NCBI GenBank assembly: GCA_963377175.1
Contig: CAUJNA010000569.1
Coordinates: forward strand, 1,123,375-1,187,374
DNA length: 64,000 nt
Source: Effrenium voratum
Taxonomy: Eukaryota > Sar > Dinophyceae > Suessiales > Symbiodiniaceae
Direction of reading: 5' to 3'
Shown: positions 56,641 to 64,000 of the stretch, piece by piece
Layout: every line of letters begins with the position of its first letter
Position numbering within the stretch: the stretch's first letter is position 1
Translations under genes and position numbers: made by a program
Notes under the pieces: generated by a model
What the model was told of the DNA's origin: nothing
The model's input: only the letters and a program-made list of their open reading frames with translations
Database searches by the model: none

Positions 56641-56684
56641 GATTCTAGAATAATGGACCTATAGAAGATCTGCGTTGAAACACA

Positions 56685-56965
56685 CGCAGACTCTCACACA
56701 CACAAACACACGCACTCACACACACACACAAACACACACAAACACACAAACACACACACGCACACACAGACACGCATACGCACACACACAGACACGCACA
56801 AGGACGCGCGCATGCCCCCGGAAACACACACACACAAACACACCCGCGCAAGCACGCACGTGCGCAAGCTTGCAAGCAAGCGCTCACGCACGAGCAGGCG
56901 CGTGCACGCGCGCGCGCCCGCACGCCCGCCCTCACGTACACACACACACACACACACACACGCAG
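56685..56965. repeat. CACA / ACACGCAC simple repeat
   Basis: Imperfect CACACAAACACA with GC-rich CGCGCACG insert. Confidence 0.95.
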
Positions 56966-57484
56966 TTGACCAGGTCTCGGGCAAAGACCCTTTACGAAAT
57001 TATTCCCAGCGCGCGGGCAGCCTGAGCCACTGGGCCCAGCTCTTTCATAAGGACAGATCCAAAGACCAGTTCAGGCATTGCTTTGTGCCCCCTGCTTAGA
57101 CAGGCAATCAATGTGCCTGTTATCTGCCATAAATAAAAAACGAGACTGTCGCACACGTGCCTCCTTTCTCACACCCCGCCCGTATGAGTGTCACTTCTAA
57201 TCATGCCGTCGGAATTGTATCTCGATTTGTTCCCTGTAGGCACGCACAAACTTGTTCCAGCAGCCAACTTGCGTGAGAGCAACTTGAAGCTGTCTTTCAT
57301 ATAAACACACACTGGACGGCGCTACCGCAATTGCGGCCAAAGAGGAATAAAACAGACCTTTTTGCAAAGGCTTTCGGGGCTGTCCCAGCATGAGAGCCTC
57401 CTTTCACGAGAGGGTTTGATGAGGCCAACGCCTTTGCATTGCTTTTGCTGATCGAGACATGGGCTGAAATCATCCGTCCTTGGC

Positions 57485-57885
57485 ATCGGCCTGCAGAATT
57501 TGGGCAGCTCTAGCACAAGGTCGCAACAAGCGCACAGCATACTTTGCAAGCTCTAGATCGCAAGTCGCAACCTTTCCAACCAGGCCTAGCGCGCGAAGTA
57601 TACATTGGCATCTCCGCCTTGGGACATCGTGACTTTTCATTGCATGTGTAGCAACTTTCAGCACAAGGGATGCCGCTTTGGCAGCTACGGCTCGAAGGCC
57701 AGCGCAAGTGCGGAACTCTGGCAGCTTTGGCAGCTCCTGCTCGAAAAGTCGCAACTTTGAGTACAAGTGTAGCATGATGTGGTATACGGGGAACGTTTTG
57801 GCAGCTTCGGTTCGAAAGTCGAAACTTTTCAAGCAAAAGGTAGTGCGCAAAGTACAGTTTGGCAGCTTCAGGGCAACAGACTGAA
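57485..57885 (+). repeat. 60-bp family B, locus 3
   Basis: Diverged units of GGCAGCTYYGGCTCGAAAGT, CGCAACTTTSAGTACAAGTG and TAGYATRATG. It is followed by GAATTCGGCATGACAGTTGG, which resembles the flank of locus 1 (GGATTCGGCATGGCGG at 28534). Confidence 0.8.
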
Positions 57886-58234
57886 TTCGGCATGACAGTT
57901 GGGCAGCTGTTTGTGTCCGGGGCTGCGCAGAATACCAATTGGCGAGCCCTTACAGAATGAAAGGGCACAGAACTTCTTGTTCGACCCAGGCTTAATGTTT
58001 GTCTTTGCTCTTGGGGACGCAGGAACACCTACAATTTGGTAGGCAAGCAGGCTCTTTCGCAACCCTTTAGCAAGCACGTAAATGACAAACACCTTTTGCG
58101 AACCCTTTCGCGGCCTAAAGACGGCAACTCTTTGAAATCAATACTTTGTGGTCACACATACCACTGTCGAATGCAGGGGCAAAAATCAAAAACAGCATTC
58201 ATGTCATCCAAACAAGTAAGAGGAAAAACCGAGA

Positions 58235-58278
58235 GCGAGAGAGAAACAGAAAGAGAGAGAGAGAGAGAGAGAGAGAAA
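58235..58278. repeat. GA dinucleotide tract
   Basis: AGAGAGAGAGAG run. Confidence 0.95.
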
Positions 58279-58279
58279 A

Positions 58280-58900
58280 AGCAAAAACATCCGCCGAGCT
58301 TGCTTTCCAAACACCGACGCATAAATGCTCAGCGCCGCGTTACTTGTTCCAAAAGTGAATCTTTGCAAACGTGTTGGTCTGGCAAGTCTGTTTAAGTAGC
58401 ACCCTCAAGCCCTAGCTCTGTATTTCCATCAGGCAAGGCCAATGCGCAGGTGATCGTTTTGCTCATTGACCACACGCAGTTTGTTCGCTCACCAACTGCG
58501 TCCGGAACGCCTTACCCCGCAAACGAAGTCAAGCACAGAATTCAGCCCCTGTGGCCGCCACAGTCCGCCACCAATCAAGCGCTGTCCTGCGCCCAGACTA
58601 AAAGCGCCAAGGTGATGGTCCACGCGCGGAACCTAGCAAAAAATGCTGGAAGCTGGGCAGCGAAAACGCTCAAAAGCTTGCTTTGGTGAGTTTGTTTGTG
58701 CCCCTGGCTCGGGCCACCAGCCTTACAACTGCAGCCAATTCATTGTCACTTCCCTGTGGCCTTGCTGCTGCAAACAGTGCGCTCGCCCTGAGCTAGCATA
58801 TGCTCACAGTCGCTTGACGGGACTCCCCCAAAAAATGCAGGAATCTCCTTTGCGAACGTACTCCTTGCTATGTCATGTTCCATGTCAATTGGCAGCTTCC
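58280..58900. other. No supported gene
   Basis: Plus-strand frames of 60-93 codons without recognisable domains. Confidence 0.4.
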
Positions 58901-58910
58901 ATGTTGCAAT

Positions 58911-59180
58911 CTACAGCAAAGTAGCTGGACTGCTGTAGCAGGATTTGCTCTCTTGAGTCCCAAAATCCGCCAGTCCTGAGAACCTCACTGGAAAGAAAGA
59001 GGGCGGGTTGCTCAGCTCCCTTGCAACCGAAAGCAATGCGCACCTTTGGCCGGGCTGCTTCTCGCAGGCTGCGATGGTGGACGTCAGCGACACCACGTCT
59101 GAGACGCGCGACACTGCCAGAAAGCGCAACGCCGCAGGCCAGCTGTTGGCCGCCTGCGCACAACGCTCCACTCAGTGCCT
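58911..59180 (-). pseudogene. PPR repeat relic
   Basis: A minus frame reads RCAQAANSWPAALRFLAVSR then VVSLTSTIAACEKQPGQRC. It gives the helix B of one PPR repeat and the helix A of the next. CEKxxxQ is the form usual in dinoflagellate PPR proteins. The frame loses PPR character after about 59050. Confidence 0.55.
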
Positions 59181-59239
59181 GACTTGTCATCTTCTGGCGA
59201 TGGCATTGGTTGACAATGAACATGAGCACCGCTCAAAGG

Positions 59240-59810
59240 AGAAAACAGTGGGTTTGACTGACTGCTAGAACCCGGAGGCAGTATGTGCGTGCTGGGAACT
59301 GCATGAGGCAAACAGTTGAACTTGCCAATCGCACAGGCTCAAGGTACACAATGAAAACATTGGCGCGCCCAAAGTCCACAGCCCACGCACATGCTGCCCT
59401 CCGAGCGAACTGGACGAATGGCAGCCACATCACCCGCTACGGAAAGGAAACTGGCATAGCTCCATCCCAGCTCGAAGTTTTTATCTTTGCGCCCTGTGTA
59501 ACGATTTTTCCTTTGAGCCCTTCCTGCTTGGCACTCGCAAATCGGCACCTCGAAGGGCTGTCAAGAACAAACCATCCTCGGTCGGGCAGCCCATCCAGGC
59601 TAGAGGCAACCTTCCGTCACCCTCACCCAGCTAGGCCCCCACCTCGCAAGCGCTGATTGCTGCATTGAAGATGAACAAATCCTGAACGGCGGGACGGGGT
59701 CAACGCCACGACAAACCCCGCCCCTCGCAACGCGAAAAATCTATTCGTGTCACCTAAGGTTTGCCGGTTGTCGGTCGTTGCACTTTTGTTGCCGCGCTGG
59801 TTCAACATGC
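59240..59810. other. No recognisable gene
   Basis: One 123-codon plus frame (59285-59656) with ordinary composition but no recognisable domain. Confidence 0.3.
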
Positions 59811-60289
59811 TTAGGTGGCTGGGTGTGTTTTGTTGATGTTGCTGCTGTGGTTGTTGCGGTTGTCGCAGTTGTGGCTGTTCTTGTTGTTGCTGTTGCTGCT
59901 GCTGTTCCTGCTGCTGCCGTTCGTGTTACTGGTTCTGCTGTTGCTTTGCTGCTGTTGTTCCCGTCCGCTGTCGCAGTCGCCGTCGCTGTGGGTGAAGTTG
60001 TCGTTGTTGCTGTTGTTTTTCGTTGTTGTTGGCGGCGGTGTTCGTGTTGCCCCTTGCTTGTGTTATTGCTCTTGTTCCTGTTCTTGTTGCTGCCGTCACT
60101 GCTGCAGCAGCTGCTGCTGCCATTGTTGTTCTCGCTGTTGTTGCTGTTGCTGCTGCTGCTGCTGGTTGTTGTTGTTGCTGTTGCTGTTGTTCTTGGTCTT
60201 GTTGCTGTTGCTGATGTTGTTGCTGTTGCTGTTGCAGTTGTTTTGTTTTTGCTGCTGTTGCCGTTGCCGTTGCCGTTGCCGTTGCTGTT

Positions 60290-60810
60290 GTTGTTGTTGT
60301 TGTTGCTGCTGTTGCTGTTGGTATTGTTGTTGTCGCTGTTGCTGTTGGTGTTGTTCGTGCTTTTGCTGTTGGTGATGTTGCTGCAGTTTGTATCGTTGTT
60401 GGTGTTGTGGTTGTTGTGAGCGTTCTTGTTCTTCTTTTTGTTGTTGTTGTTGAAGTTGTTTTGCTGAAGTTGCTGCTGCCGCCGTTGATGTTCTTGTTGC
60501 TACTGCTTTTGTTGTCGTAGTTGCGATTGGTGTTGCTGCTGTTGCAGCTGCTCCTGCTGCTGTTGTTAGTATTACCGTCGCTGCTGCGAATGCTGGTGCT
60601 GTTGCATGCCCGTTGTTGTTGTTTCCGCGGGTATTGCTGTTGCCGTTGCCTGTTGTTGCTGTCGCTGTCGCGTTGCCGTTGTTGATGTTGCTTTTTGTTG
60701 TTGTTGATGCTGCCGTGGCCGTTGCCGTTGCCGTTGTTGCTGTTGCTGTTGGTATTGTTGTCACTGTTGCTGTTGGTGTTTTGTTGTTGCTGCGCTTGTT
60801 GTTGCTGTTT
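60290..60810 (+). repeat. Segmental duplication inside the TTG satellite, copy 1
   Basis: A roughly 510-bp stretch with landmarks GCTGCAGTTTGTATCGTTGT (60380), GTTGTGAGCGTTCTTGTTCT and GCCGTGGCCGTTGCCGTTGC recurs about 808 bp later. Confidence 0.85.
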
Positions 60811-60882
60811 ATGTTCCTGTTCCTGTTGCTGTTGCTGTTGTTGTTGTTGTTGCTGCGGCTGCTGCTGTTTTGTTGTTGTTTC

Positions 60883-60964
<82 letters not shown>

Positions 60965-61099
60965 GGTGTTGGTGTTGTTGTTGTCGGTTGTTGTCGGTTG
61001 TTGTTGTGTGTTGTTGTTTGTTGTTGTTTGTTGTTTGTTGTTGTTTGTTGTTGTTTGTTGTTGTTTGTTGCTTGTTGTTGTTTGTCATTTGTTGTTTGC

Positions 61100-61615
61100 T
61101 GTTGCTGTTGTTGCTGCTGTTGCTGTTGGTATTGTTGTTGTCGCTGTTGCTGTTGGTGTTGTTCGTGCTTTTGCTGTTGGTGATGTTGCTGCAGATTGTA
61201 TCGTTGTTGGTGTTGTGGTTGTTGTGAGCGTTCTTGTTCTTCTTTTTGTTGTTGTTGTTGAAGTTGTTTTGCTGAAGTTGCTGCTGCCGCTGGTGATGTT
61301 CTTGTTGCTACTGTTTTTGTTGTCGTAGTTGTGATTGGTGTTGCTGCTGTTGCTGCTGCTCCTGCTGCTGTTGTTAGTATTACCGTCGCTGCTGCGAATG
61401 CCGGTGCTGTTGCATGCCCGTTGTTGTTGTTTCCGCTGATGTTTCTGTTGCCGTTGCCTGTTGTTGCTGTCGCTGTCGCGTTGCCGTTGTTGATGTTGCT
61501 TTTTGTTGTTGTTGATGCTGTTGCCGTGGCCGTTGCCGTTGCCGTTGTTGTTGTTGCTGTTGGTATTGTTGTCACTGTTGCTGTTAGTGTTTTGTTGTTG
61601 CTGCGCTTGTTGTTT
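61100..61615 (+). repeat. Segmental duplication inside the TTG satellite, copy 2
   Basis: Same landmark order as 60290-60810 with few substitutions and small TTG-unit length changes. Confidence 0.85.
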
Positions 61616-61820
61616 CTGTTTCTGCTCCTGTTCCTGTTGCTGTTGTTGTTGCTGCTGCTGCTGTTTTGTTGTTGTTGTTGTTGGTGTTGGTGTTGGTGTT
61701 GTCGTTGTTGTCGTTGTTGTCGTTGTTGTCGGTTGTTGTCGGTTGTTGTCGGTTGTTGTTGTTGTTGTTGTTTGTTGTTTGTTGTTTGTTGCTGTTTGTT
61801 GTTTGTTGTTTGTTGTTTGT

Positions 61821-61946
<126 letters not shown>

Positions 61947-62932
61947 CTGTTGTTGCTTGTTGTTGCTGTTGTTCTTGGTCTTGTTCTTGTTCTTGTTGTT
62001 TGCTGTTGTGTGTTGTGTGTTGTGTGTTGTTGTTGTTGCCGTTGTTGTTGTTGCTGTTGCTGTTGTTTTTAACTGTTGTTGTTTGCCGTTGTGTGTTGTT
62101 GTGTGTTGTTGTTGTTGTTGTTGTTACTGTTGGTTGTTGGTTGTTGGTTATTGGTTATTTGTTTCTTGTTTGTTGTTTGTTGGTTGTTCTTTGCTGTTTG
62201 TTGTTTGTTGTTTTTTTGTTTGTTGCTTGTTGTTTGTCGTTTGACATTTGTGGTTTGTGGTTTGTCATTTGTCATTTGTCATTTGTCATTTGTCGTTTGT
62301 GGTTTGTGGTTTGTGGTTTGTGGCTTGTGGCTTGTGGCTTGTGGCTTGTGGCTTGTGGTTTGTGGGTTGTGGGTTGTTTTTGTATTTGTTGTTGTTGTTG
62401 TCGTTGTCGTTGTGGTTGTTGTTGTTGGTGTTGGTGTTGTTGTTGTTGTTGCTGTTGTTGCTGTTGCTGCTGCTGTTGTTGTTGTTGTTGTGGTTGTGGT
62501 TGTGGTTGCCGTTGTCGTTGTCGTTCTTGTCGTTCTTGTCGTTCTTGTCGTTCTTGTCGTTCTTGTCGTTCTTGTCGTTCGTGTCGTTTTGTCGTTTTGT
62601 CGTTTTGTCGTGTTGTCGTGTTGTCGTTTTGTCGTTTTGTCGGTTTGTTGTGTTGTTGTGTTGTTGTGTTGTTGTGTTGTTGTGTTGTTGTGTTGTTGTG
62701 TTGTTGTGTTGTTGTGTTGTTGTGTTGTTGTGTTGGTGTGTTGTTGTGTTGTTGTGGTGTTGTTTTGTTGTTTTGTTGTTTTGTTGTCTTGTTGTCTTGA
62801 TGTTTTGTTGTTCTGTTGTTTTGTTGTTTTGTTGTGTGGTTGTGTTGTTGTGTTGTTGTGTTGTTGTGTTGTTGTTTTGTTGTTTTGTTGTTTTGTGGTT
62901 TGGTTGTTTGGTTGTTTGGTTGTTGTGTTGTT

Positions 62933-62980
<48 letters not shown>

Positions 62981-62981
62981 C

Positions 62982-63068
<87 letters not shown>

Positions 63069-63090
63069 GTTGTTGTTGTTTGTTGTATCG

Positions 63091-63150
<60 letters not shown>

Positions 63151-63339
63151 GTGTCGTTGTCGTGTGTTGTTGTTGTGAAGTGTCTTGTTCTTCTTCTGGT
63201 TGTTGTTGTTGAATTTGTCTTGTTGATGTCCGCCGACATTGCCCGGCGTGTCGGACACCTAAGAGAGGATAGAGGATACCCCCCCTCAACCCCCCCCACC
63301 CAACGTCTGATACGTAGGATACCGGGGGGGTTCTTGTTT

Positions 63340-63470
63340 TCAGGAAGGTTGAAAACCGAACCGGAAACCGATTAACCGAACCGGTTTTCAAAACCGCAAG
63401 AAAACCGGAAACAAACCACAAACCGAACCGAACCGAACCGAACCGAACCGAACAGAAACCGAACCGTCCC
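63340..63470. repeat. AACCG / CCGAACCGAA repeats
   Basis: Loose AACCGAACCGG then a clean (CCGAA)n run at 63421-63455. Confidence 0.9.
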
Positions 63471-63711
63471 CAGGTTTGCAGGGGCAGCAAGCGTCAAAGC
63501 AACACACCCGCATTATTGGCCGCTTCTGGTTCTGATTTTTGCTTCCGCAGTGCTCGCAACACACGGAACACCGCTGAAATTTGGCAAGCAAAAAAAGTGA
63601 CCCATCAGCAGTCAGTGACTTGTCTTTTTTCGCTTTTGAGCTTTGACTTCTGAGATGCTTCCCAAGGCCACGTGCGCGGAACAACATGCTCAGCATCAGT
63701 CAGTGGCATGG

Positions 63712-63830
63712 TTCGTTTGTTTGTTTTTGTGTTTGTGAGTTTGTTTGTTTGTTTGATTGTTTGTTTGCTAATTGCTTGCTTGTTTGTTTGTTTGTTTGTT
63801 TGTGTTTGTGTGTGTAATTGTGTCTGTGTG
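63712..63830. repeat. TTTG tetranucleotide and TGTG tracts
   Basis: (TTTG)n interrupted by TTGCTAATTGC, passing into TGTGTGTG. Confidence 0.95.
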
Positions 63831-64000
63831 TGTGGTGTGGGATGGCGACGTCAGATGGATGGCGATGCCAGAGATGTGGAAGTTGGCGAAGTGTGGGCGA
63901 AAGCAGACTGAGTTACCCAGAGCCTTATCTTACTTTTCTGCACTAACCGTGCAAACCGGCAGGTTTTGGAAGGCTATGAGTAACCGCCACTAACCGGAGA

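Noticed and set aside
59926..61575. 549-codon Gln/Asn/Thr-rich minus frame resembling a prion-like protein
   Set aside because: Product of the TTG megasatellite; other frames are equally open and the segment shows duplication by slippage and unequal exchange. No non-repeat domain at either end.

Overview
The window looks like nuclear DNA of a dinoflagellate, probably Suessiales-like (inference). Most of it is simple-sequence and minisatellite arrays in many periods. No intact long gene is visible. The coding traces that can be recognised are short and usually broken by stops or frameshifts: plant/dinoflagellate-style pentatricopeptide (PPR) repeats, a Ty1/copia reverse transcriptase, a superfamily 1 helicase, a possible ASCH domain and a possible transposase. 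There are no operons, bacterial-type signals, rRNA genes or convincing intact tRNA genes.

The main discovery is an AT-richer island at about 9.3-13.3 kb. On the minus strand it holds a decayed family B DNA polymerase of the protein-primed Polinton/virophage/large-virus type. A GIY-YIG nuclease relic starts about 50 bp after the polymerase ends, on the same strand. The polymerase shows the NIxNxDxxCF N-terminal block, a CxxC zinc knuckle, the block leading to exonuclease motif I, the KPIYVGMSV block, the palm motif YADTDS and the C-terminal block. A 24-unit minisatellite of about 60 bp splits the polymerase and is bounded by two identical 46-bp direct repeats that are themselves polymerase coding sequence. 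The PolB plus GIY-YIG pair suggests an endogenised Polinton-like virus or transposon.

Layout: 0-3.7 kb low-complexity DNA and a CAGACACACG array; 3.7-7.3 kb weak coding relics; 7.5-9.3 kb no recognisable genes; 9.3-13.3 kb polymerase/nuclease island; 13.3-17.1 kb several arrays, including a composite module with a tRNA-like element; 17.1-21.6 kb relics (ASCH-like, SF1 helicase, one unassigned ORF); 21.6-24.6 kb TATACC repeats and a PPR relic; 25-28.5 kb arrays; 28.5-32.7 kb mixed unique and duplicated DNA; 32.7-35.7 kb purine-rich and CCGCCACACTA repeats; 36-41 kb the densest stretch of decayed coding DNA; 41.5-45.3 kb arrays, including an inverted copy of the composite module; 45.5-47.4 kb TGAA satellite; 48.3-50 kb GT/GTGC satellite with a 100-N assembly gap; 51.2-54 kb copia relic and a degenerate array carrying splice-donor-like sequence; 54.2-59.7 kb relics and arrays; 59.8-63.2 kb a TTG megasatellite with an internal segmental duplication; 63.2-64 kb AACCG and TTTG repeats.

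Apart from the polymerase and nuclease, which probably belonged to one element, nothing indicates that the relics work together. All function assignments come from reading translated sequence by eye; no database search was possible.
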